Under the pieces are notes generated by a model, which worked only from the letters and a program-made list of their open reading frames with translations, ran no database searches and was not told where the DNA came from. The translations under genes and the position numbers were made by a program. Positions 1 through 5,805 of a stretch of DNA of 20,918 nucleotides are shown here, in pieces; within the stretch, counting starts at the first letter, position 1, and the number at the start of each line of letters is the position of its first letter. The DNA comes from Eubacteriaceae bacterium (GTDB lineage Bacteria > Bacillota > Clostridia > Peptostreptococcales > Anaerovoracaceae). The DNA is taken from contig CABIWW010000022.1 of the NCBI GenBank assembly GCA_902362435.1, positions 1-20,918 on the forward strand, written 5' to 3'.

Positions 1-1179
1 TTTGAAAGAACTAAACCGCATATCAATATCGGAACAATCGGTCACGTAGACCACGGTAAGACAACACTTACAGCAGCTATCACAACAGTACTGCACCAGA
101 GATACGGACTGGGATCAGACGTAGCATTCGACCAGATCGACAAGGCACCTGAAGAAAAGGAAAGAGGAATCACTATCGCAACTGCTCACGTAGAGTATGA
201 AACACCGAACAGACACTACGCACACGTAGACTGCCCGGGACATGCTGACTATGTAAAGAACATGATCACAGGAGCAGCACAGATGGACGGAGCTATCCTG
301 GTAGTAGCAGCAACAGACGGACCTATGCCTCAGACAAGAGAGCACATCCTGCTTTCAAGACAGGTAGGAGTACCTTACATCATCGTATTCCTGAACAAGT
401 GCGACATGGTAGACGACGAAGAGCTGCTTGATCTGGTAGAAATGGAAGTAAGAGAACTGTTAGACCAGTATGACTTCCCGGGAGACGATACACCGATCAT
501 CAGAGGATCAGCACTGATGGCACTCGAAGATCCTGCAGGACCATGGGGAGACAAGATCGTAGAACTGTTCGAAGCTATCGACAGCTACATCCCTGAACCT
601 GAAAGAGACAATGACAAGCCGTTCATCATGCCTGTAGAGGACGTATTCTCGATCACAGGAAGAGGAACAGTAGCAACAGGAAGAGTAGAAAGAGGAAGCC
701 TGACAGTAGGAACCGAAGTAGAGATCATCGGACTTACAGAAGAGAAGAGAAAAGTAGTAGTAACAGGAATCGAGATGTTCAGAAAGCTGCTTGACCAGGC
801 AGAGACAGGAGATAACATCGGAGCACTTCTGAGAGGCGTGCAGAGAGATGAGATCGAAAGAGGACAGGTACTGGCAGCACCTGGAACTATCCACCCGCAC
901 ACAAAGTTCAAGGGTGAGGTATACGTACTGAAGAAGGAAGAAGGCGGAAGACACACACCATTCTTCAACGGATACAGACCGCAGTTCTATTTCAGAACAA
1001 CAGACGTAACAGGAGATCTGCAGTTACCTGAAGGAACAGAGATGTGCATGCCTGGAGACAACATCACAATGACGATCGAACTGATCACACCGATCGCGAT
1101 CGAAGAAGGACTTAGATTCGCTATCAGAGAAGGCGGAAGAACAGTAGGATCAGGCGTTGTAACTGAGATCATCGAATAA
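1..1179 (+). CDS. tuf: Translation elongation factor Tu (5' end cut by window edge)
   Basis: EF-Tu is the cytoplasmic GTPase that carries aminoacyl-tRNA to the ribosomal A site. The frame is open from base 1, reading [20 protein letters not shown], and stops with TAA at 1177-1179, giving 392 residues against about 397 for the family. Only the first handful of codons is therefore missing. The G1 motif GHVDHGKT, the switch I region [19 protein letters not shown] (G3) and NKCD (G4) are all intact, and domains II and III follow without a break. Codon use is strongly biased to AGA, GTA, GGA and ACA, as expected for a very highly expressed gene and unlike the genes after it. An internal ATG at 262 opens a shorter ORF but is clearly not the start. 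The identification is certain; the promoter lies outside the window. Confidence 0.98.
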   Translation, partial: FERTKPHINIGTIGHVDHGKTTLTAAITTVLHQRYGLGSDVAFDQIDKAPEEKERGITIATAHVEYETPNRHYAHVDCPGHADYVKNMITGAAQMDGAILVVAATDGPMPQTREHILLSRQVGVPYIIVFLNKCDMVDDEELLDLVEMEVRELLDQYDFPGDDTPIIRGSALMALEDPAGPWGDKIVELFEAIDSYIPEPERDNDKPFIMPVEDVFSITGRGTVATGRVERGSLTVGTEVEIIGLTEEKRKVVVTGIEMFRKLLDQAETGDNIGALLRGVQRDEIERGQVLAAPGTIHPHTKFKGEVYVLKKEEGGRHTPFFNGYRPQFYFRTTDVTGDLQLPEGTEMCMPGDNITMTIELITPIAIEEGLRFAIREGGRTVGSGVVTEIIE

Positions 1180-1646
1180 GTGAAGATGACCCCGTGAGTG
1201 GCGAGCGTGAGCGAAGCCAGAGCGGCGGTACTTCATTTGCCGGGAGTGCAGCGCTTTAGTGCGTGCCTTTCTGCACCGGGCTTTGCCTGAATCGGCGGAA
1301 CGGACATTAGCAGGCTATGCCTGCTGGAGCAAAGCGTTGGAACTTTACGGCCATCGACTGCCTGTTAAAATATCAGATATTGCTCTCCGATCGAAACGGT
1401 CGGAGAGCTTTTTCGTATACAGGAAATTTCTCACAGAGAAATTGACGGAGCTTCAACGGATCAGAGTTGAGTGTATTTGTGCAGGATGCAGGCGAATGCG
1501 AAAGTAATGCACAACGGCATTAAAATTTGTGCAGAAAAGGTGCAAAGCAGAAAATTTTTGGAAAAAGGATTCCTGCACATTTTAGAATACCAGTCGAGTA
1601 TAGATCAGATGTAACCGCTGATCGTGATCGGGAACGGAGGATGATC
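1180..1646 (+). other. Intergenic region after tuf: structured untranslated tail and terminator, no convincing gene
   Basis: About 200 GC-rich bases separate the tuf stop from a clear terminator at 1382-1413. They can fold. A perfect 7-bp hairpin AGCAGGC/GCCTGCT lies at 1309-1325, enclosed by an outer pair CTTTGC (1281-1286) and GCAAAG (1329-1334). An ORF of 82 codons spans 1259-1507 but runs straight through these hairpins and the terminator, has no ribosome binding site and resembles nothing I know, so I do not call it. The AT-richer part from 1415 to 1640 should hold the promoter of the next gene. The best candidate is a weak TAGAAT at 1583-1588 with no good -35 box. Confidence 0.6.
1382..1413 (+). 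terminator. Intrinsic terminator of tuf
   Basis: Perfect 9-bp stem GCTCTCCGA (1382-1390) and TCGGAGAGC (1400-1408), a 9-base loop, then TTTTT at 1409-1413. It is the first good terminator after the tuf stop codon, about 200 bases downstream, so the tuf transcript carries a long 3' untranslated tail. Confidence 0.9.
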
Positions 1647-2048
1647 ATGAGTGACGGAGCGATGATCGTTATGATCTTTGCGATAATAATATTCGTGCCG
1701 CTGATTTGCATATTTGCGATATACAAAATCAGCAGGTACAGACGAAAATCAAATAATGAGCGTTATACGTGCGAGACACCGGGGATCATAACAGATCTCA
1801 GACTTAAAGGCAGTGACGGACCGTTCGTCATGACCGTGAGCTACAGCGTGAACGGTATCGAGTACACTGTGAAAGAGAGCGTCAAGCTGAAAAGCAGCAC
1901 GATAAAAGCCGGGGCGATACCTGTAGGGCAGCGAAAGACGCCGGTCATTGGCGATATCCGCAAAGGATCGGTCGTAACGGTTAAGCATGATCCGACAGAT
2001 CCTGTCAGGGCACTGATAAAAGGCAACGATGGGTTCATTACAGGCTGA
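1647..2048 (+). CDS. Small membrane-anchored protein, DUF3592-like
   Basis: 133-residue protein. The start ATG at 1647 is chosen because GGAGG (1636-1640) sits 6 bases upstream; the in-frame ATG at 1641 is too close and upstream codons have no site. Residues about 6-26 are one hydrophobic membrane segment (IVMIFAIIIFVPLICIFAIY) followed by a basic stretch KISRYRRK. A small beta-rich domain comes next, with a conserved-looking pattern: GIITDLRLKG, VSYSVNGIEYTV, then GSVVTVKHDPTDP. This order (TM, extracytoplasmic or cytoplasmic beta domain, 'V.YDP.NP' near the end) is what I know from DUF3592 proteins, whose role is unknown. The charge rule suggests the basic side, and so the domain, is cytoplasmic. 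The gene stands alone between terminators, except for a tiny overlapping ORF after it. Confidence 0.75.
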   Translation: MSDGAMIVMIFAIIIFVPLICIFAIYKISRYRRKSNNERYTCETPGIITDLRLKGSDGPFVMTVSYSVNGIEYTVKESVKLKSSTIKAGAIPVGQRKTPVIGDIRKGSVVTVKHDPTDPVRALIKGNDGFITG

Positions 2049-2158
2049 TGGTCATCGAACAGCATATCTATCCCGTTCAGCTTATGGCGATCACGGTTTC
2101 AACGCTTGTCATCGCGCTGGGATCAGAGTCACGGTCGAACGCAATTATACAGAGATGA
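2048..2158 (+). CDS. Possible 36-residue coupled small hydrophobic peptide
   Basis: An ATG at 2048-2050 overlaps the TGA stop of the DUF3592-like gene (2046-2048), the TGATG arrangement typical of translational coupling. The frame runs 36 codons to TGA at 2156-2158. It begins MVIEQHIYPVQLMAITVSTL and has a short hydrophobic stretch around residues 8-24. It has no ribosome binding site of its own and resembles no family I know. It may be chance, or the remnant of a longer second gene: the bases up to 2249 are not coding in a convincing way on either strand. Confidence 0.25.
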   Translation: MVIEQHIYPVQLMAITVSTLVIALGSESRSNAIIQR

Positions 2159-2249
2159 GTGCTGTCAGCGCGCCGGCTCACATGACGATGCCGGGATCAT
2201 GCATCTGCATGACAACGCCAGGCTTGCAAACGCAGGCTCGCACAGGGCA

Positions 2250-2278
2250 TTGCAATAAACGGCACGGCAATGTATAAT
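2250..2278 (+). promoter_or_regulatory. Promoter of the guanidine-riboswitch SMR operon
   Basis: -35 TTGCAA (2250-2255), a 17-base spacer, and a perfect -10 TATAAT (2273-2278). It lies about 20 bases before the first conserved bases of the ykkC aptamer, as expected for a leader transcript starting near 2285. Confidence 0.7.
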
Positions 2279-2298
2279 AAAACAGACTTAAAAGTTTT

Positions 2299-2553
2299 CT
2301 AGGGTTCCGATATATCCGGACATGCGCTTTAAGAGCCGCGGTCATAGCGGGGAAGTACGCATCAGATATGCGTTAGAGCCGCAAAGATCTGCAGGTGCCT
2401 GAAGCCCCTGCGTATATCTTTTCGCAGAGCTTTTGCATCAGGTGCAAAGATCTGCAGCGCGCGTACATGCCAGGCAGGATATATGCTGGTCCGAGAGAAA
2501 ACGGACCTGCCGGAATGGCGGCGGGCTGACACGGAGGGAAAAAAGCCCGGGAG
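2299..2553 (+). promoter_or_regulatory. Guanidine-I (ykkC) riboswitch aptamer with an enlarged internal arm
   Basis: Three conserved blocks of the ykkC/guanidine-I aptamer appear in the right order: CTAGGGTTCCG (2299-2309), CTGGTCCGAGAG (2486-2497), and ACACGGAGGGA (2529-2539) leading into AAAAGCCCGGGAG (2541-2553). The hairpin CCTGCC/GGCGGG (2506-2525) sits where the second helix belongs. Free guanidine bound by this RNA class switches on guanidine exporters, and the two genes after it are SMR exporters, which strongly supports the call. The arm between the first two blocks is normally a short hairpin. Here it is about 175 bases, closed by ATATATCC (2310-2317) pairing with GGATATAT (2477-2484). 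Confidence 0.93.
2381..2457 (+). repeat. 14-bp direct repeat inside the riboswitch arm
   Basis: GCAAAGATCTGCAG occurs exactly at 2381-2394 and again at 2444-2457. Both copies are inside the extra arm of the guanidine riboswitch. Two local hairpins lie close by: ACGCAT/ATGCGT (2357-2373) and TTTGCA/TGCAAA (2432-2448), the second running into the second repeat copy. The repeats suggest the arm grew by duplication or by insertion of a small structured element. Confidence 0.8.
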
Positions 2554-2582
2554 AAGTATAGAATTACTTTTCCCGGGCTTTT
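2541..2582 (+). terminator. Riboswitch-controlled terminator before the SMR genes
   Basis: An 18-bp stem with one G-T wobble: AAAAGCCCGGGAGAAGTA (2541-2558) and TACTTTTCCCGGGCTTTT (2565-2582), with loop TAGAAT. The 5' arm overlaps the conserved 3' end of the aptamer (AGCCCGGGAG). Guanidine binding should therefore sequester that arm and let transcription continue into the exporters. This is the known mechanism for this class, inferred here from the overlap. Confidence 0.9.
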
Positions 2583-2609
2583 GCAGCATTCAGAACAAAG
2601 GAGAAGAAA

Positions 2610-3092
2610 ATGGAAGCAAAACAGAAGAAGAACAGCCGGATCGCATGGATCTGTCTGATCGTAGCCGGCCTCATAGAGATCGTGTGGGCGTATTTCATGA
2701 AGCTGTCATACGGGTTCACACGTCCGCTGCCGACACTGATAACCGCATTTTTTCTGGCGCTGAGCTTTTTCATGCTGGAGAGGGGCATCCGCGAGTTCGG
2801 CATAGGGATGTCGTATGCGATCTTCACAGGTATCGGCATAGCAGGAACGACAGTGCTGGGACTCGTGTTTTTCGGGGAAAGCGCAGGCGTGCTCAAGATC
2901 GTATCGCTGCTGGTGCTGCTGGCAGGGATCATCGGGCTGAAGTTCTGCGAAGGCGATGAAGAAAATGAAAATAGTGAGAAAAATGAAGGAAACGAAGGTC
3001 ATGAAGGTGAGAGAGGCGCAGCTGCTGCGGGCAATGCAGCAGTCGGTGGAGCAGCAGCCGGAGCCGGAAACTGCGGAAAGGAGCGTGACTGA
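2610..3092 (+). CDS. SMR-family guanidine/multidrug exporter subunit (Gdx/SugE-like) with long C-terminal tail
   Basis: SMR proteins are small four-helix proton-coupled exporters working as dimers in the inner membrane; the Gdx branch exports guanidinium. The ATG at 2610 follows AAAGGAG (2597-2603) by 6 bases. Residues about 11-110 form four hydrophobic helices. Helix 1 reads AGLIEIVWAYFMKLSYGFTR, with the essential glutamate at residue 23 and the Gdx-like Trp three residues later. Residues about 113-160 are an extra tail, first acidic (GDEENENSEKNEGNEGHEG), then Ala/Gly-rich. Family members usually stop near residue 105-115, so the tail is unusual. The gene lies directly behind the guanidine-I riboswitch and is followed after 2 bases by a second SMR gene. 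The two probably form a heterodimer, as YkkC/YkkD do. Confidence 0.9.
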   Translation: MEAKQKKNSRIAWICLIVAGLIEIVWAYFMKLSYGFTRPLPTLITAFFLALSFFMLERGIREFGIGMSYAIFTGIGIAGTTVLGLVFFGESAGVLKIVSLLVLLAGIIGLKFCEGDEENENSEKNEGNEGHEGERGAAAAGNAAVGGAAAGAGNCGKERD

Positions 3093-3094
3093 TC

Positions 3095-3409
3095 ATGATG
3101 TGGATACTCGTAGTCTGCGCATCGTTCTGTGAACTGGGATTCACCGTCTGCATGAAGCTGTCGGACGGATTCAAAAACAAGAAATATACGATACTGACGG
3201 TACTGATAACAGCGCTGGGGATCTTCCTGCTGTCGACAGCAGCGAAAACACTGCCCCTCGGGATCGCATATGCAGTCTGGACCGGACTTGGCACCGTGTT
3301 CACCATGCTGTTCGGGATAATCGTGTTCGGAGAAAGCCGCGACAAAAAGAAGATGCTGTTCATGATCATGGTCGTGGCAGGGGTAATAGGGCTGAGGCTT
3401 TGTTCATAG
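3095..3409 (+). CDS. SMR-family guanidine/multidrug exporter, second subunit
   Basis: 104 residues, the normal SMR length, nearly all hydrophobic with four predicted membrane helices. The helix 1 glutamate is kept at residue 13 (ASFCELGFTVCMKLSDGF). The end of helix 4, GVIGLRLCS, parallels GIIGLKFCE of the first subunit. The start is ATGATG at 3095. AAAGGAG (3077-3083) lies 11 bases upstream, inside the previous gene, and only 2 bases separate the two genes, so they are co-transcribed and probably coupled. Both subunits retain the proton/substrate-binding glutamate. Paired SMR genes usually have opposite membrane orientation and pair with each other, and this pair sits under a guanidine-I riboswitch. 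Guanidinium is the likely substrate, but some paired SMRs export other cationic drugs. Confidence 0.88.
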   Translation: MMWILVVCASFCELGFTVCMKLSDGFKNKKYTILTVLITALGIFLLSTAAKTLPLGIAYAVWTGLGTVFTMLFGIIVFGESRDKKKMLFMIMVVAGVIGLRLCS

Positions 3410-3477
3410 AGCGGATCGAAGCAGCCTTTGCTCTTGGCGAGCGATTATTGGTAAAATGATTGATGTTCGTAAAGTGA

Positions 3478-3506
3478 TTGACAGATGCCGATATAACTAA
3501 TATATT
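3478..3506 (+). promoter_or_regulatory. Promoter of the cobalamin-riboswitch operon
   Basis: Consensus -35 TTGACA (3478-3483), a 17-base spacer and -10 TATATT (3501-3506), in a very AT-rich stretch immediately before the riboswitch. Transcription should start near 3513. It is the only strong promoter I see for the seven genes up to 18726. Confidence 0.82.
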
Positions 3507-3527
3507 ATATTATGGAATTTAATAATG

Positions 3528-3842
3528 CAGGCTATGACATTTTTTCGGAAGCCGGTGTGAATCCGGCACTGTGTCTCAGCAACCGTGATACCAGCGAACG
3601 GATGAGGCGGGGGACGACCCGCCGGCAGGCCACTGGGGCGTATCAGCATCAGCAGTATTGTCAGACAGAGCATATCGGGCCGCGACGACAGGGCGGATAT
3701 GACGTCAGATCATCTGACAGTACGATACTGAAATGCTTCGGGAAGGCGTCCTTGTAGGTGCTGCAGGTTTCTGCACGATATCGTCTAAGCGAGATATCCT
3801 CAGAAACGCGGCGTGGGTTAAGTCGGGAGACCTGTCAGTCTG
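3528..3842 (+). promoter_or_regulatory. Cobalamin (B12) riboswitch
   Basis: Conserved elements of the cobalamin aptamer occur in order. Stem GCCGG/CCGGC around the GTGTGAAT loop is at 3551-3567, and AGCAACCGTGAT at 3578-3589. Hairpin GGCGGG/CCCGCC is at 3606-3623, GCCACTG at 3629-3635 and CGGGAAGGC at 3739-3747. The B12 box AAGTCGGGAGACCTGTCA is at 3820-3837. TGACA (3535-3539) can close the structure with TGTCA (3833-3837). GCCACTG and CGGGAAGGC are about 100 bases apart, so a large peripheral arm is inserted there. Riboswitches of this class normally shut off B12 synthesis or uptake genes when cobalamin is plentiful. Confidence 0.93.
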
Positions 3843-4026
3843 TTATCGGAGTCTTCTGAGGTGAGACCAGATAGTTGCGAAGTGTCAGCAATGGCGGCAC
3901 TGCGGGAATGCGTACGCATATGGTAATGCATCATGTCATGCAAAGATGCAGCGATACGGTATGCAGAGTTTTCTGCTGTGCTGATTTATGCTCATTGCCG
4001 GTTTTGCATTGCGATTATTGAGGAGA

Positions 4027-4050
4027 ACACCCGGAAGCGGGTGTTTTTTT
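4027..4050 (+). terminator. Terminator between the cobalamin riboswitch and its operon
   Basis: 7-bp stem ACACCCG (4027-4033) and CGGGTGT (4038-4044), loop GAAG, then seven T (4044-4050). It lies about 185 bases after the B12 box and before the first gene, so it is the likely expression platform (premature termination when cobalamin is bound). I could not identify a clear antiterminator strand. Confidence 0.85.
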
Positions 4051-4055
4051 ATGCA

Positions 4056-4129
4056 GTAAATATCGTTTCAGATATTTACGGGATATAAGCAAAAGTTTCA
4101 TATGAAAATACATGGCGAAGCCACTTTTG
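4056..4129 (+). other. Two hairpins just upstream of the first operon gene
   Basis: A perfect 9-bp hairpin GTAAATATC/GATATTTAC occupies 4056-4079 with loop GTTTCA. A second, longer pairing joins CAAAAGT (4090-4096) with ACTTTTG (4123-4129), enclosing the palindrome TTTCATATGAAA. They stand between the terminator and the ribosome binding site at 4151. They could affect leader stability or translation, but no known class fits. Confidence 0.4.
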
Positions 4130-4166
4130 TCAGTCTTTTGTGATGAGTCGAAGGAGGGACTGCGCG

Positions 4167-4481
4167 ATGAAGAAAAATCAGTGCCCTGATGCAGAGGCAG
4201 ACAGCCTCACAGAAAACTATAAATTCATAAACCATAGAAAGTGCGAGTTTTTCCCATGCCACGAGACATCGGACGAAGCCGGGTTCAACTGCCTGTTCTG
4301 CTACTGTCCGCTCTATGCGCTGGGAGAAAAATGCGGAGGCGATTACGTGTATCTAGACAGCGGCATCAAGGACTGCAGCAGGTGCCTCAGGCCTCACAGG
4401 AGAGATTCGTATGACTATGTGATGTCGCGCATGGGAGAAGTGATCGATATGACTGCAGCGGCAGGACATCACAGTCGGTGA
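4167..4481 (+). CDS. Cysteine-rich small-domain protein (PF04071-like, probable metal-binding)
   Basis: 104 residues. The start ATG at 4167 follows AAGGAGG (4151-4157) by 9 bases; the ORF extends upstream to 4140 but without a site. The core is a cysteine pattern: C26, C31 (CEFFPCHE), C42, C45, C47 (FNCLFCYCPLY), C56 (KCGG), C70 and C73 (GIKDCSRCLRPH). This matches the 'cysteine-rich small domain' family, thought to bind a metal. In archaea and Clostridia that family tends to occur with cobalamin genes, sometimes fused to B12-salvage enzymes; this is from memory. It is the first gene after the cobalamin riboswitch, which fits a role in corrinoid handling inside the cell, perhaps cobalt or corrinoid transfer. 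The exact function is unknown. There is no signal peptide or membrane segment. Confidence 0.82.
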   Translation: MKKNQCPDAEADSLTENYKFINHRKCEFFPCHETSDEAGFNCLFCYCPLYALGEKCGGDYVYLDSGIKDCSRCLRPHRRDSYDYVMSRMGEVIDMTAAAGHHSR

Positions 4482-4539
4482 GATTCGAAATATATGTACT
4501 ATATATCTATTTGATCAAATGAGAGGAAGAAGATAAAAC

Positions 4540-5727
4540 ATGGAGACCAGAAAGCGAACGAAGATATTCAATGTGCTGATGGCGGTGCTGATAGCAGTGA
4601 TAGTGTTCTGCGGTATAATGACGGCAGGCGCGCTGCGCGGCTGGTTCAGCAGTGACGGCTTTGCATATTCTGAGGATGTGAAAGGCATCGTCAATATCGA
4701 GCGCAGCGGCGTCGGCTACACGCTGGATGAAAAGACACAGCTGAAGGACGGCGACGTGATAGACACCGGGACGAGCTCATCAGCATCAGTGATCGCCGGA
4801 AAGAACACGGTTTACATTTCCGAAGACACAGAGGCGGAACTATCCGGACTGGAAAAAGAACGGCTGGACATATCGCTTGATGACGGTGAGCTGTTTGCGG
4901 TCCTCGACAAGGGTGACCAGTTCAGGAAGGTAGAGGCAGGCAGCTGCGAGATCAGCTCGGATGGAAGCGTATTTTCAGTCAATGTGCAGACCGGATCTGC
5001 AGGGATAAACGTCTTCGACGGCAGCATTACAGTAAAATCCGGCGATGAGAAAAAGTCGGCGAAAAAAGGACAGACAGTAAGCATAGTCGGCGATGAGATG
5101 ACTGTGTCAGATCTTGAAGCAGGATCGCTCAATGATTTCAATATCGAAAAGGCGAAGACCGCAGGCGAAGACGGGCACGACATATGTTTCAGCGGCAGCG
5201 AGCTGGACAAGGTCACAGCAGACCGCGAAGCTGAGATAAAGAAAACAGAGAAGCAGAAAAAGAAACATGAAGCAGAAGTCATAGCCGCAGCTGAGAGCGG
5301 ACAGTCAGGCGCTTCAGGTGCCGGCTCAGGATCAGGCAGCCAGGCTGTGAAGCTGTGCACGGTGCAGATAGAATGCAGCTCGGTGCTCAGCAACATGGGG
5401 CAGCTGAAGAGCGGGAAAGAGAGCTTCGTCCCTTCAAACGGCGTGATACTGGCGTCCTCAAGTGTGGAATTCAGAGAGGGAGACACGGCGTTCGACATAC
5501 TAAAGAGAGCATGCGACACGGCGGGCATACAGCTTGAATATTCATACACACCTGCGTACGGCAGCTATTATATAGAAGGAATAAACAACCTGTACGAGTT
5601 CGACTGCGGCAGCAGGTCGGGCTGGACATACAGAGTCAACGGATGGATGCCTAATTACGGCAGCAGCTCATACAAGATGAAAGAAGGCGATGTCCTTGTG
5701 TGGAGCTATACCTGCAATGGTATCTGA
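4540..5727 (+). CDS. Membrane-anchored FecR-like protein with C-terminal DUF4430 (transcobalamin beta-like) domain
   Basis: 395 residues; ATG at 4540 after an AGAGGAAGAAG purine run. Residues about 9-32 are a membrane anchor (NVLMAVLIAVIVFCGIMTAG), placing the rest outside the cell. Residues about 46-200 form a FecR-like beta domain: VKGIVNIERSG, LKDGDVIDTGTSSSASV, SGLEKERLDISLDDGELFA, AGINVFDGSITV. Residues about 225-265 are a charged, then Gly/Ser-rich linker. Residues about 268-395 are a DUF4430 domain, the fold of the C-terminal domain of transcobalamin and intrinsic factor. It has the hallmark DCGSRSGWTYRVNGW and ends in KEGDVLVWSYTCNGI. FecR domains are best known from iron-signalling regulators, but here one seems to be a scaffold or sensor. 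A corrinoid-binding or transfer role is inferred from the riboswitch upstream and the giant DUF4430 protein 78 bases downstream. Confidence 0.83.
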   Translation: METRKRTKIFNVLMAVLIAVIVFCGIMTAGALRGWFSSDGFAYSEDVKGIVNIERSGVGYTLDEKTQLKDGDVIDTGTSSSASVIAGKNTVYISEDTEAELSGLEKERLDISLDDGELFAVLDKGDQFRKVEAGSCEISSDGSVFSVNVQTGSAGINVFDGSITVKSGDEKKSAKKGQTVSIVGDEMTVSDLEAGSLNDFNIEKAKTAGEDGHDICFSGSELDKVTADREAEIKKTEKQKKKHEAEVIAAAESGQSGASGAGSGSGSQAVKLCTVQIECSSVLSNMGQLKSGKESFVPSNGVILASSSVEFREGDTAFDILKRACDTAGIQLEYSYTPAYGSYYIEGINNLYEFDCGSRSGWTYRVNGWMPNYGSSSYKMKEGDVLVWSYTCNGI

Positions 5728-5805
5728 TGTCATCAAACCGTGTATCCGCCGGTGAATGCCGGTGATCAGAACAGATAAGATCTGAAATCATATCGGAGGA
5801 ACTAA

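Noticed and set aside
508..968. Long minus-strand ORFs inside tuf
   Set aside because: They lie opposite a certain EF-Tu gene, have Ser/Cys-rich low-quality translations and no ribosome binding sites. They are shadows of the strong tuf codon bias.
1259..1507. 82-codon ORF on the + strand after tuf
   Set aside because: It passes through the tuf hairpins and terminator, has no ribosome binding site and no family resemblance.
2029..2277. 82-codon ORF after the DUF3592-like gene
   Set aside because: It overlaps the preceding gene, has no ribosome binding site, and its end falls on the -10 box of the SMR operon promoter. Its composition is not protein-like.
2483..2959. 158-codon ORF overlapping the first SMR gene in another frame
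   Set aside because: It starts inside the guanidine aptamer and crosses the terminator. Its Arg/His-rich translation is a frame shadow of the SMR gene.
3430..3442. Short hairpin GCTC/GAGC after the second SMR gene as a terminator
   Set aside because: Only four base pairs and no T run. Too weak to call; the end of the SMR transcript is therefore not defined.
3512..3757. 81-codon ORF in the leader of the B12 operon
   Set aside because: It lies entirely within the cobalamin riboswitch, which explains the sequence better.
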